Assembly (NCBI GenBank): GCA_013433145.1
Contig: CM024186.1
Span: 2,601,001-2,665,000, forward strand
Direction of reading: 5' to 3'
DNA: 64,000 nt
DNA from: Ascaris suum
Taxonomy: Eukaryota; Nematoda; Chromadorea; Rhabditida; Ascarididae
Positions 51,495 to 64,000 of the stretch are shown here, one piece after another. Position numbers and translations under genes: made by a program. The notes under the pieces are model-generated. The model saw only the letters and a program-made list of their open reading frames with translations, had not been told where the DNA came from and searched no databases. Positions within the stretch are counted from its first letter, which is position 1. Every line of letters begins with the position of its first letter.

Positions 51495-54400
51495 TTATTT
51501 TGCCTTTCTTGTTGCAGCTCCACTTCTCGGACTTGACCAAGCATCCTTGAGCCTCGCGAAGTGCATTTGTTTCTCTTCTTCCTGTGAGAAGAGCATTTGA
51601 CGTCCGAAAGCATCCTTCACTTCTGTATCGGCAGTTTTTATTGCAGGTTCATGAGCAGAAGCAACTTTTCGAGACGCTGCAAATTTAAATAATTGTTTGA
51701 TAAAACAGCATCTCATGCCGAAGTGTCTGACATTTTTTTGACTTGCGTGCACAGCAAATTCATCTCTGAGGAGAAAGACTGCTGTCAGTGCTGTGGCCGT
51801 ATTCGAACATATGATCTTTAGAAGACTTCGCTCATTGCGATGAAGGCGGAAGGAAAGAGAAGGAATGAACAGAAACCTGAAGCAATATTTGAGGAAATTT
51901 CGATACAAGGAGAGGGGGGGGGGGTTCTAATGAGTCGTCATACAAATCTAAGAGTTCAAGTTTTGACATGGAGACAGCAATTATTCACTCGCTAAGCTCA
52001 TATTCCCATGGGCAATCTTTGTATGAAGCCTGTGCTGATCACGTGCTGTTGATCGTGAAAAGTTCGTCATAGGAATGCTTCAAACACTGTGTGGAGTGCG
52101 ATTGAAGATTCTAACTAGAACAACCTTGTTTGATGACGGGAAGGTGCTGAAGTTTTGAGACGATCATTTCGTATAATTTGTGCCTTAGAGCAGAATGGAA
52201 AATAATTCGAACCAGTGGTTCGAAAAATGCGAAGAGGATAGCGGTAATTGTGTAGAGCTGAAAACAATGATTAGAATCAGGTAAATGAGAGAGCATAGAG
52301 TATCAAGCTTAATGGTCTAGAGGGCGCGCGCTGAAAACAAACTTGGTGGTCTAGTGAGGGCATCCTGGAAGGAAAGTTAATGGTAAAGAAGGTCCACGAT
52401 AGAAGAAGCTTGATTCTTTACACTGGGCATACGGGAAAGTACTCGCGATGAGGGTGATAAACAACACAGCGAAAGCAGACAGGAAGAGCCAATTATCGCA
52501 TATGTCCTATTGTTGTCTTATGTATCTATGCAATCTGTTCAGAGACAACCCATATGGCATGAACGGTGATGGCAATGGAACGATAGCGCAACGGTCTGCA
52601 AAGAACATTGATGTTATCGTTGGACCCAATATGCACCACGACTATTTCCAGAATGTCTACGCCAATGTTCACTGTCCAAATTGGCAGAACTATGAAGGCA
52701 TACTCGGAAATGCAAGGCTTTAGGTAATACATGCAGATGAAAAATCTGGGGATGTTATTACTCGATGAACCTAAACTTCCTTCGCAGATCCAGCCTTTTT
52801 TTAATGTTATTCGTATAGCAAGCAGGTACTTATTTTTTCGTTGTGAACACTTCTTCGACTATTAAACAAATTTCGATTGTGTTGCTCACTTGCTCGAGAA
52901 TCCAAAGGTGTGAAATTTCAGAGATATTAGCAGATTCTTCTTCGATATTCAAAGAAATAATTACAACAATCGTTATAGCAATCGCGTTTTCGATTAATAT
53001 TGTGGCCACTGATGGGAAGAGAAATTTTGTTGCCTGAAAATGGAAAAAAAAAAATCCATAGGCTCTTTCATATGGTTTCACCATTAGTCGAACACAAATC
53101 TTATTGATGTTTCAAATATAATGAATCCCTGAATATTTTCATAATACTTTCAAGTGGAAGAAAGAACGGCTCAAAAGAACAGCTCGTTTTTTTTTCGTAC
53201 CTTTGGGAAAGGAAGGGGACACCTGTTGAAATTTTCCGTGCTCTTTTTCTGCACTCTAAAACACATGTGCATGTATAAGTGTAGATGAAGTAAGTCGCAA
53301 TCTTAATTCTCGCAAAAAAAAATTGAGTAACCATAGAATAACTACCGCAAACAAACCAAAACCCCTCGCGAAATATGCGAAAATTCTGGCGTTGTTGTTG
53401 CCTGGATGGATCGTGTCGACTCTGATGCAACCAGTATTACCTACAGTGATATTGTCCTCGGCCTTAGCGAATTAGGTATTCAGTATTGGTCCAAGCTGAA
53501 GCTAACCTATCGAAGAGGAGGAAATGATATAGAGGGGAGTGTGCTTAAAACTGACTCAAAATTCATGAAAGCAATTACAGCAAAACGTAATTTTCAGTAT
53601 TAGGAAATCATCGAAAACATCTGTTCATTTTGTCCTTTTATTTTCTTGTGAAGGAAAAGAGCAACTTTTTCAAGTGGCTCATGGAATGCGTGGTAGTATT
53701 AATCTCGTAATAATACATGCCCAGCCGTTCAAAATTAAGTGTAATAGAAGAAGATAAATGGGAAAGCAAAATTTTACCTTTACAATCTCTATTGTCTGAT
53801 AGCGCTCCGATAATGAATGTTGGCTAGTCATAGCTGTTAAACTACTACCATATTTTTTGTAATTATACCGAAATACGAGAAGGAACACCTGAAACTCATA
53901 CCATAATATGATTTAATATGTCATGCTTGTTTTTTTCTGCACGCAATTTCTTATGATTTCTCAAGCGTACTGCGGTAATGTCGTATCTGCTCGTATATTT
54001 ATATCCGTTCGTATCTCTTTATTAGGCGCTTTCATTTATTATAAGTAATGCTATGATGATGAAATTCTATGCAACGTGGTAGATAATAGTATCAATATCA
54101 GCTTTTCACGAGTTCCACAAGTTGACTAAGGTTGGTTATAAAAAACCTCGTTTTCCACGTCTTTTAATGGGTCTTGTGACAACTGACGATTATCACGCAT
54201 TTGCGTCACTGCTTATGTTTTTACTGTTTAGCACATGGCATATAGTAGTAACGAATAGGCGCATTATATAATGCCTGTACTGTTAGGCCTAACACTTACT
54301 ATAAGTCTTACTGTGTCAAATGTGTCAAATGTTAGTGATTTCGAAGTGAAAAGATGAAGTTCTTCAGCTTCAAAGTTTTTGAAAGTGTCTGAATTACGTT

Positions 54401-56482
54401 ATGACAACGAGTATCTATGTAAGCAAAAAAAAGTAAATGAATGAAAATAACTGCATACTGTAAGCGAGATAATATTGATAGTTATGATGGCAAGTAAATA
54501 GTACAGTAGCACTATAGGTCCAAGAAATGTCTGCGCGCATGTCAATATCCGGCCGCGCCCTTCGATAACCCACCAAAGGTCTGGATTCGACAATTCTACC
54601 GAAACGCTTCCCACAATTAACGCTATACACACAAGCCACTGCAATCAGAAGATATTTAAAGACGCACTGGTGACATCGACATTAAAGTGTTCTCGTATAT
54701 TTCAAAGTTAAGATTCACTAGTATAAGTCAGAAGCACCAGTAACTTTGCCTCTTAGTAGAAGATCCCCCTTCCAAACAATTTTCATAACTTTTCGCAGAA
54801 AATGCTGCTCCTTTTTTTTTCTGAAATAGCTAAACGAAAAATATTTGCAACACGTGACATTAGATCGTCATATTAAATTTCGAACAATCGTATTCGCGAT
54901 ACGACAGCTTCTTTTGAAGCAAAATGATATGTTCGAAGCTAGACATATGCATTAGCTCATTTGAATTCATTAAAATGCTTTTAATAAAAGTTGAGAAATG
55001 TTTGCAACAAACTTTCAACTAAATAAGCTTAAAACTTTCAAGTACAAGTTTATAATTATATAAGTATTCTTTATCAAAGACTTACAGAAATAGTTATAAG
55101 TATAATGGGTAATTTTCGACCCTCATTTTCATAAGTTCTAGCATGTAGCGTTGCAAATATCCGTTCAAAAGCGAGCACGACAAACATTAAAATTGACGAA
55201 TAAAATGAACAATCATAGATTGCGGTGAACGCTTTACAAATGATAAACCTTTCGTGTACTCCACTAGTTGGATCCTGAAATGTTTTATGTGTTTATGGTT
55301 GTCAGGCTTGCAATTCACATATTCCTATATAAAGCATTTCTCTAGGATGCAATTACTTTTATATCTCGCTATATTTTAGCCTAAAAGAAATCTTGCATAA
55401 TGAAAAATGGATTTTTTTTAACTACGAAAAGTGAAAAGCGCATTAGAATCGCTATTAAGAGGAGCTACTGTCCGATTCTTTTTATGAACCATTCGTTCAG
55501 TTACCTATCGCCATCTCTTAATTTTCTAAATTCACATATCTGTGATATCCGATACTGTCTACTAACTAAGCATCTAATAGTTATGAGCGATAATTAGTGA
55601 GCTTAGGAACAGCAGAACGCTGAATGAGAGCATGTGCAAATATGCAGAAGTCGAATTTCAACACATTACAGGAAATGACCTACTATTGAAAGAGCAATAA
55701 TATAAATGAGAGCATTTAAGTCGGTGATCGCTCGTGCAATAGCCATCATCACTAAAGCGATCGATTGACTATAAAGAAGTATGCGTAGATTAGCATGTAA
55801 TAGAGTTGTCTGAAATGAAATCTCTTGCTTCGTTTATGAAAATTGGAGAAAAAATGTTCCATATGCTACTATATTCGCATCATCTCAAGACATAATATGG
55901 AATATATAGGCGATTCAGTAATAATTTATCTTGAAACTGCTCAGAAGGCATATAAGTCAGCATAATATTCCAAAAAAAAAAAATTTGTGCTTCATATGTA
56001 AATGGTAAGAAAGCATTGCAATTTTTTCAGTTACTGGGAATTAGCATTTGTAAGCACGCACACACATGCACAGACACACAGACACACACACACGCACGCA
56101 CGCACGCATCTACATGCTCACGCAAACACTCACACATACACGCGAGCACAAACTTGCATACGAGAAAGTTGCATAGATATTAACTTTTACGATTGTGGTT
56201 ACTCACTGCCAATTTGAGGTCCACAAAAGTTGCAATGAATAAATATTACAGCTCTAATCCATTTAAGGTGAATTTATCAATAGCATCGGACTCTATGTGA
56301 TTACCTCATATTTGCCAATTCACTTCTTAATAAAATGATAAGAGAGGAATAATTCGACAACAGCTTACCTTATTGCTTATTACGAAGAAAATAACATTTG
56401 TAAGTACCGCCGATATGCAAAGAAAAATTTCAAATGAATAGAGAAAAATTGTGAGTACATCTCGTGGCATTTCATAACGCAT
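51495..56482 (-). CDS. Nematode serpentine chemoreceptor (Sra superfamily, Srab/Sre-like)
   Basis: Seven-transmembrane receptors of this nematode-specific superfamily sit in cilia of sensory neurons and detect environmental or host chemicals through G proteins. Minus-strand exons, 5' to 3': 56,482–56,369; 55,809–55,684; 55,274–55,086; 54,638–54,459; 53,888–53,778; 53,033–52,890; 52,257–52,125; 51,676–51,495. All phases agree and the product is about 392 residues starting at MRYEMPRDVL. Visible parts are TM1 (VLTNVIFFVISNK), TM2 (LHANLRILLYSQSIALV), TM3 with FERIFATLHARTYE, TM4–TM5 in exon 4, the loop motif SLSERYQTIE, TM6, TM7 (LVRIIFHSALRHKL) and the tail HFARLKDAW. Cysteines near residues 93 and 177 could form the extracellular disulfide. 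The final donor, G then GTTGTT, is weak; reading through gives an alternative stop 12 bases later. Assignment between Srab and Sre is not certain. Confidence 0.88.
51914..51924 (+). repeat. Poly-G run (11 nt)
   Basis: Eleven guanines, a poly-C on the transcribed strand of the chemoreceptor, in its last intron. Confidence 0.85.
56057..56157 (+). repeat. CA/CGCA-rich simple repeat
   Basis: Imperfect (CA)n and (CGCA)n tracts in intron 1 of the chemoreceptor. The apparent His/Thr-rich ORF here is a product of the repeat. Confidence 0.9.
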
Positions 56483-57063
56483 TCCAAAAATTTATTCGTC
56501 CTATATACGTTATATGTGTGACGAAGATTCTAAACACGATTCAATTCGGCAAATTCAAAAGAATTATTAACATGGGCGGTCATAACGGAAAAGCACAACA
56601 TTCGTTGCATGTTATTGGACCATTCTAAATTCTGCTGCATTAACACCGCACTATTTTATAATCTGTTGCATAGATGTAACAACAATCTGAATCAGATGCA
56701 TTGTTGTAGTATTAGCAACGCTCCTCAGAATCAATCCTTAGATATCAGTTGTTTTATGACGGGGAGAGTAGCACTTCAATGATGTCAGCCGTTTACAAGA
56801 GCAGTGAAAAAAGTGACTACTTTGCTAATCACTGGTAGACTTTCCGTCTTACTTGCGTGAGAGTGTGTGAAAGTATTGCGCTAGCTCCTAGAACGACAAG
56901 AAATCACAGTAGTCCTTCACATTGGCTACCTTTAGCTTGTATACTGATATGCGCCTTACGGACTTTCCACTCTAACCAAGGCGGCGGATGTTTGATAGTA
57001 ATCGATGAAGGGATCCCTATTATACACGTACAAACTGCATTTACCAAGTGTGTTATAGAGGTA

Positions 57064-57187
57064 CACATTATCTGTGCCCGAAATTTGATCTCTAAAACTC
57101 GTCTTCACCGGAAATCCGGCCTCTGAAATCTGTTGACGACCGGAATTCGGTCTTTTAAATCCGTCTATGCTAGAAATCCGGTTCCTG
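57064..57187 (+). repeat. 31-bp minisatellite, about four degenerate units with internal dyads
   Basis: Units at 57,064–57,094 (most diverged), 57,095–57,125, 57,126–57,156 and 57,157–57,187. The middle of the units is a near-palindrome: CCGGAAATCCGG, CCGGAATTCGG and TAGAAATCCGG. The spacing is exactly 31 bases. Confidence 0.8.
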
Positions 57188-57242
57188 AGATTTGTGAGAA
57201 TCGAACAAGTCCGTGTAATCGGTTACCGATAAATAATGCATC

Positions 57243-57299
57243 CATTCTGGCATATATTTTATTACTTGTTAGTAGTTTATGCAACTAGTTGGCAAAAGC
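57243..57299 (+). repeat. Dispersed repeat fragment, copy B
   Basis: Matches copy A near 1,437–1,492 from TATATTTTATTACT through GTTGG. It begins about 55 bases after the 31-bp minisatellite, so the two may belong to one larger element. Confidence 0.45.
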
Positions 57300-58950
57300 G
57301 CAGATCGCATCGGCTATGCTGATGTGATTCTCTGTTTACTGTTTATGCAATTCAGATCACTAGATTCTCTTTCATGCGTTCTCTTGCGTTGAATAACTAA
57401 CCGAATGTATCAGTTATCATTTGCTAAGTGATGCATAAGATGGACAATACGATATATAATTAGTTACTCTATAATGAACAATCGCGTTTTTGTGCGGAAA
57501 ATGTGTCAATATTTAATGCATAGCCTGAGGTGATACAAGATCATTTGCATAAATTTTCTTACAAATATGAGATGCTAAAATTATAGTTTATAGCGGCAAT
57601 TGGCCAAACAACAACAAAGATTAAACCCTAAAATTAATAATCATAGCATATATTCTAGCTAAATTATCATTAAAAATTGAAAAGAGAGGTAATATACTTG
57701 CTGATACAGGATGGTGCATAAATTTTCAAACGATAATGGAAGAGATATCACCTCACCTCTTGCGTGAAATCAGTTCACAACTTATGGATGTGAAATTTAG
57801 AGCTCCATCGCGATTTCCATAAAAAACCATATTATATGTTGTTTAAAACTGTCATATTAACGAAAGCTAACGACAAATACAACAAGTAAATAGCTCAGAG
57901 TAAGAGCTTTCGCACTCATAATACAGCGACAAGCTACGATCATATACTACTCATTGCAGAATACAGTATTCCTAGTAATTGCCGAAAGTTTCTAGTATAT
58001 CCCTTCGCTCATTAATTAAGAACTCAATGCCGTCACTTAAAGCTAAAGCAATAATGAATCTGCATAGGCATGTGTAAAGGAAGTAGGCGTGATCGCCGCT
58101 CACCTGTCATTTAGACAAAGACCTTTGTTGTGCACAAAATGAAGAAGGCGTAACTTTCTCAGTAATGGCCTATCATAAAGATATTAGTTAACCTATCCTA
58201 TAAAGTTTTATGTGTTATCGCCATTTATCACTGGATCAAGCAATGCACTTACATGCTTATCATGAAGCTTATCAAGCGATTATCGTTTCGTTGAGGCGAT
58301 TTTGTTGTTATTTGAATTATCAAACGTATCACCTTCCCGAAAAATATACTTCCATAAGCAGAGTAACAACGATTCTCGGAGAACGAATAATGCAAATGAA
58401 AGATAGCCGAAGACAATATTTGTGTCGTTTTTTCTATTATTTCATAAATAATGAGCAAAAATCGGCTATAGAATAGAATTGCGTGCTAAATTTAAAAAAA
58501 TGCGTATGTGAATGGCATGTGAAGTGATAACTTTCATACACGCTATGGGCAAAAATATGAGAAAAGCGTTCAAATCAATCACTTTGCATCTTCGATTAAA
58601 ATATTCGTATACGAAATTCGCTCAATTAGAATAAATCATGCACTGAAATCTATTTCTTTCAGATTTTTGAATGTTTTCTTGAATTATACAATTTCTTTCG
58701 ACTAGGAAGATGTGCATATAAGGCAAGGTTTTTTTTAAATGGAATTGACGGCTTGCATCATGCTAAGATCATTGAAATTTTCATTTCAACATAGTGGAAC
58801 AACCAATTGAAGAGATATGCGTAGGTTTTCAAAAAAAAAAGTGATTTTTGACCTTTCATTATTTGATTCAAATAGTTTTGCATTGAAATGAAGGAGACAA
58901 CTTTTAATAATATTCTTTTTCCCATAAAGTTTCATTGCAAAAATCTTCTT

Positions 58951-59296
<346 letters not shown>

Positions 59297-62200
59297 CCAT
59301 AAAAAAGAGTTAATTGAAAGTTGTTGAGTGGATTTATCCAACTATAAACGACCCTTTCTGTGCTCTATTCAAAAAATGCGTAGAATATGGCTGTATATTT
59401 AACTATTAGATTTTCTTGGGAATATCATTTTCCTACGAATACATTTTGATGGCAAAAATTCATCTAACATTTGCGAAATTGTTCTCAATTTCTCGGATAA
59501 TTGGTAATTATTTAAATTTCATTGTAACGATATTATATAAATAAATCATATTATAAGTACATTTTAGTGATGCAATATTCAGCATCACTTTCAAAGTTGC
59601 AATTACTTTTAAGAAATATCCCTTTTCTAGACCGATGCGATTTATTCGGTTATTCGATCGAAACGAACAGCATGGCCATTGAATCTTTCTATGGACTTCA
59701 ACTACAAATTTATTACACAACATATGCGTGCGATTGGCAGATGATGTTCACATTGCCTCAACGTCACATTCATTTCGATATCCCTGGAAGGGCTCTTCGA
59801 TCATGGAGATGCAGTATATGGTGTCTTCACGAAAGAAAACGCTAACGGAAAGAAGCGCCTGTCTCTTTCCGCAAGTTCGACCGAGAAATGCTCAGTCGTC
59901 ATCATGCTTCGCACTCTGTGGTTTTTGGGAGTGGACGTGCCGAATATCATACTTTCATGAAATGAAACTGTATCGGACAAACTTTAACACAGAAACTTCA
60001 CACTTTTGTATTTTTCAGCATGTAAATGTCGAATATTACGCATTCATAAAATAAATCACACGAGAGTTTTTCGGCTCCGCTGAGGATGGCTGATCACGAC
60101 GAGTTAAAATCCATGAAAGTTTAAGCTGCTTTCGAACACGGAGGCCAGAAATATTATACGTTAGTTCATAGAAGTAGAAGAAGGATGGAAGGGTTATGAC
60201 TTTATCTCGTGAATGATATGATTCAGAAGTGTTCATATCGCGAGCAAACCTCGCTAATAGTTATTTTCGAGCGAAGCGATAATTTCTGATTATTGTTATA
60301 TGACGTTTCCATAAAGCGAAACTATACGAGGAGAATTTTTGCTATCTGCTGCATATTGCTTCATAGTGTTTAGATCGTTACAACACCTCACAATTGGATG
60401 TTTGCGAGAAATGATTGCTGTATCTGATGTTTCCATTCAACTAAATCATAGGTGGCGTTGTTGTGCAGATTGACATCAGTCTTCAAGGCTATGGACGTTT
60501 AAGCAAAAAGCTGCCTACCTTTGCTTGCCTTGTTACCTGTCTATGTAACTAGTTGGCCTGACAAGGTGTCAGGGGTGGGGGTATGCAAAAAAAAAACAGT
60601 TATTGGTATTTTTCGAGTGTCACTAAATTCAGTGCAGAAAAAAAATGCCAATAGTTTCTGTCATATCCAAACAAAAAGGGTCCATTTGAACTAAGCTAGG
60701 AAAGTCGAACTTCCAATAATCACTTCATAATGTACTGCATCATGAAATCTGGCTTGGTCGAAGAATTTTTCTGTGTCATTCTTTGATTTAATGATCTATG
60801 ACGTAAGATGACGCAAGTCCATGACTTTATTTTGTTGATTTGGATTTAACGAAGCTATCTATAGCCTAAAGTTCTCCAAGAATACTTTTAGCAGCTAAGT
60901 TTTTATGTCCTCGATTAATCTAATATTTTGAAAAAAAAAAATGCAATGAGATACTCATTTAATTATTGCTGTATGAGTCTTTTATGCGAATTTTGAGTGT
61001 GCGAAAGCCAGATTCTTCTTGATTATGACTTTCGCTATTTCCCGGATTTCCGTCATACCGGCGATATTTGCCCGATTGGGAAAGCTATCTGGTGCAGCTT
61101 TCCTGTGGTGTCGAAAGAAATTTATTTCTTAAATTGCGTATATAGTTTGAACAATTTTGGTTGAGGATGCGGCAAATGTAGTGAGATAGATGATTTAGCG
61201 GATATTTTTTCCTCTTAACGTTAACATTGCTTCAAATTGAAGTTCCATTTGAAAGTAATCAATGCAGCACTTTGTATCAGACGACTATTTCACTTTATAG
61301 TCGAATTAACTCGCAAGAATCATTTAAATCATGCAAAACTTCAATTGCATCAGTAAATTTGCAGCTTTGGGACGATTACATGCTTCAAGTTTGCTCACAA
61401 TGAACCTACTAGTTCGTTGATGAAGTTGATGTTTTGCAGTTGAGATGGTGGTATTTATGAATTTATTACATCATGAAGAAATGGTTCTACGAGCCTAAAT
61501 AGATAAATATATGAGTCACCAAAAAATGCCTTCAACTACTAGTTGAATTACACTTGAGTTAACGGTATCCTTTAAAAGGGGCTATGTTATGCTAATGACT
61601 AATCCGCTAAGCCATCGACTTTTTTCTTGCTGTATATTTATTAGATTTTGTTTATAAATATTGAAATTTAGCGTCTCATAAGACAAAATGCCATAAGAGT
61701 TATTTTCCAGGCGAATTTTAATTGCAGCATTACTGTGTTATTCAATATAGCATGTGATTATCAAGAACAGGAAATAATCAAAACTATGAAGTGATTAAAA
61801 TCGGTTGAAATTTCTAAGAGGCTCAAGCTGATTATTGGAAAAGAGAATAAATGGAATAAAATTCAGCATTATAATTGGTGCAAAAGAGGTAGAATTTATG
61901 GATTTTAAAGTACAAGATATGTGATATAATTCGTTTATAATTCGTTTATTAAAAATAAATCGATATATTCTTCATCGCACATTGTTTTCCCTCAAGCAAA
62001 ATCCGCACTGATTGAGTGACTCTATCGCTTAGCGATAAAACGCTTTTATTAACGCTGACAACGATCATTTCATCTAATGTTTCTGAGGACAGTATAATAC
62101 AGCATGGAGGGATAAAAAGATGATTCTATTATCATTGATGAAATGGGCAAGAGTGATATCTTATCAATTTTTCCGCTAGGAAATATAATGCAATATCGTT

Positions 62201-62991
62201 TCAATTTCAGTTTCGCGACGACGATGTTTATAAAATTTATTACTGAAGTATAAGTTAAGTTCGCATACATTCAAAATAGCTGTGCATATTTTTGCTAATC
62301 ATGGAAATCGTATATCAATCAGTACGATATATATGCGACAGAGATGAGCTCATCATAACTCATTCTTATGAAGAGAATTGAAAAAGAAGTTTACGACGCG
62401 ATTATTTCTATGCAAATTTTTATGTTCGCCAATCGAGTTTTGAATATTATGCACACATATTATACGGAGACTTAATACGTCAATCAACTTATTTACGTGG
62501 TTAATTAGATAGAGGTGCGATCATTCACTGCAAACCAAGCACGCAGATTTGGCTAACTTCATAGTTTAAGAAGGCGATCGCATGCTAAATGAACGCAAAA
62601 ATTAACTATAAATTCAATAAGTAAATAAATGAACTACTTATATTTTGATATTAGACACACATATATGCAAATAACGACATTTATCAATAGACTAAAAGGC
62701 GACAAATGTTCTAAAGATCAAGATATGAACGAATATTTTAACTTGGTCAAAGTAAAAGTTGTTTATTGTAATCACGATCATAAAAAGTAAAAACTTATAA
62801 AATTCATTGACGTTATAAAATTTACTGAACGATTTAGTGATTTGATAAAATTCTCTTATCTGCATGTTGGGGGTGAAGGACTGACGAATGTGAACGCGCA
62901 TGAATGTGTGAGGCAAGAATGAGAAAGTTCGTATGACTACCTAGTTCAAAAAGGATGAATGAATGAAAAAGAATGAGGTAATTGATGCCAA

Positions 62992-63140
62992 CAGTTAGCT
63001 AAAGGAATTGAAGCCGACCAGCAATGAGATCGAGTGACACTAAAGACCGACGGGAAAACAAGTTCCAAGGGGCAGAAAACATAGATTATTGTATTCGAAA
63101 TCAACAAACACTTGTTCAAGTTGAAAGCATTGTTGATTAA
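62992..63140 (+). mobile_element. Decayed RTE-type LINE 3' remnant
   Basis: The segment AGCCGACCAGCAATGAGATC and what follows align with the GRP-x-MR region of the RTE fragment at about 7,653 (GGCCGACCTGCAATGAGACG). The conceptual frame reads SRPAMRSSDTKDRREN. It is much shorter and more diverged than the copy at 7,450–7,815. Confidence 0.5.
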
Positions 63141-64000
63141 AGGAAAGGAAAGTAAAGTAATATTATGAGTTATTCGTAGGAATTATTTCTATCGACATCG
63201 AAGATATACTTGATTAGTTCCAGTTGAATGCGGCCAAAGACGATACTTCCTGTAGAGACATCATATAAAATGAAATTATCTCTCAGAGCAGACGTTTTTG
63301 CCCACTAGAGAATTGGTGTAATTGTGAATTTAAAGCAACAGATTAAGTAATTAAAATATTTTAAATGTAACGAATAAATGTCTTCTAGAAAGTAATTTCG
63401 GTTTTCTGCCGAAAAAGAAAACAGCGATGAAAGAAAAAGGTTGACCTCATATAGGAGCGGAATGAGAAAAACTAGAAAAATGAAAAGAAGAGAAAAATTT
63501 ACAATAAAAAGGCGTGAGAAGAAACGTCATTTATGAGATGAGATGAGATATGATGGCTGTATGCTGCCTAATTGGTATATAAGCAAATCTAGAGGGATAT
63601 TTACAGATAATCATTTCGATGAACTTTGCTCATCGAATTTCTATTGCTTAGAGAGGTAATGAACAGAAGATGTGTGCTTTATCACACGGTTTCATTAAAA
63701 AATTTGAGATAATGAAGTGCTTATTTCCTGCTGTAATTTGAAGGAATTCCCTTCGAATAGACGACAAACGTTTCGTCATTGATATCGGTGGGCGTATCCG
63801 CTCGCAATACATTCAGTACTATAGAGCAAAATGTTTTTATTTGCATGAGCAGTGAAGATTTTGTGCTTTCAAGTAATGAAGTGATCAAACAGCATCTGAC
63901 CAAATGAGCACTACTTATGCGCTTTACACACCACCATATGATTTAATTTATAACCCTAGTTGATGAGATTTTACGTAACTTATAAACTATGATTTTCAAA
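63141..64000. other. AT-rich terminal stretch, nothing assigned
   Basis: Purine-rich and AT-rich sequence. One minus-strand frame at 63,721–63,820 has exon-like codon use after a CTATAG acceptor-like site and ends in a stop (…IPSNYSRK). It might be a terminal exon of a gene outside the window, but nothing confirms it. Confidence 0.35.

Noticed and set aside
52448..52723. Plus-strand 91-codon ORF inside the chemoreceptor intron, and a hydrophobic minus-strand frame opposite it
   Set aside because: The receptor exons on either side join correctly without it; neither frame matches a known family and no splice sites support them.
53406..53603. Plus-strand 65-codon ORF (MDRVDSDATSITYSD) in a chemoreceptor intron
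   Set aside because: Reasonable codon use, but it is antisense within an intron with no recognisable domain or splice partners. Not enough to call a gene.
63721..63903. Minus-strand frame ending TDINDETFVVYSKGIPSNYSRK
   Set aside because: Exon-like codon use over about 100 bases, but no family recognised and upstream exons would lie outside the window.

Overview
The window looks like nematode nuclear DNA. It is strongly AT-rich and full of homopolymer T and A runs, its genes are split into many short exons by GT–AG introns with TTTCAG-type acceptors, and it carries a chemoreceptor of the nematode-specific Sra/Srab/Sre type. I cannot place it to genus. No operon, tRNA, rRNA, CRISPR array or bacterial-type feature was found.

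Three protein-coding genes can be rebuilt by joining exons and checking reading phase at each junction. (1) 9,926–13,646 (+): a small F-box protein in five exons. Four are clean; the first needs a one-base frameshift inside the F-box. (2) 18,156–50,629 (+): a very large gene of about 41 exons for the proteasome activator PSME4 (PA200/Blm10 family), rebuilt almost end to end, including a C-terminal Tyr-Tyr-Val that fits the HbYX proteasome-docking motif. (3) 51,495–56,482 (−): a complete eight-exon, roughly 392-residue seven-transmembrane chemoreceptor. Genes 2 and 3 lie tail to tail, about 0.87 kb apart.

The rest is mostly AT-rich intergenic and intronic sequence. It holds remnants of non-LTR retrotransposons (an RTE-type 3' end at 7,450–7,815 with a decayed relative near 63,000, and a jockey/CR1-like reverse transcriptase fossil at 16,321–17,500), a perfect 34-bp-arm hairpin inside the F-box intron 1, a 31-bp minisatellite with internal dyads, a 330-bp GAAA microsatellite, a TA microsatellite, and several poly-G runs. 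Two moderately coding-like minus-strand ORFs (8,696–8,956 and 15,090–15,323) are not recognised.

The points most worth following are these. The worm PSME4 seems to have lost the Asn-Phe pair that human PA200 is reported to use for acetyl-lysine recognition, although the rest of the protein and its tail are kept. It also has a large, low-complexity, Ser/Glu/Lys-rich insertion. One apparent in-frame TGA in PSME4 and the F-box frameshift could be assembly errors or real lesions. All identifications come from reading translations by eye and recalling family sequences; no database search was run.
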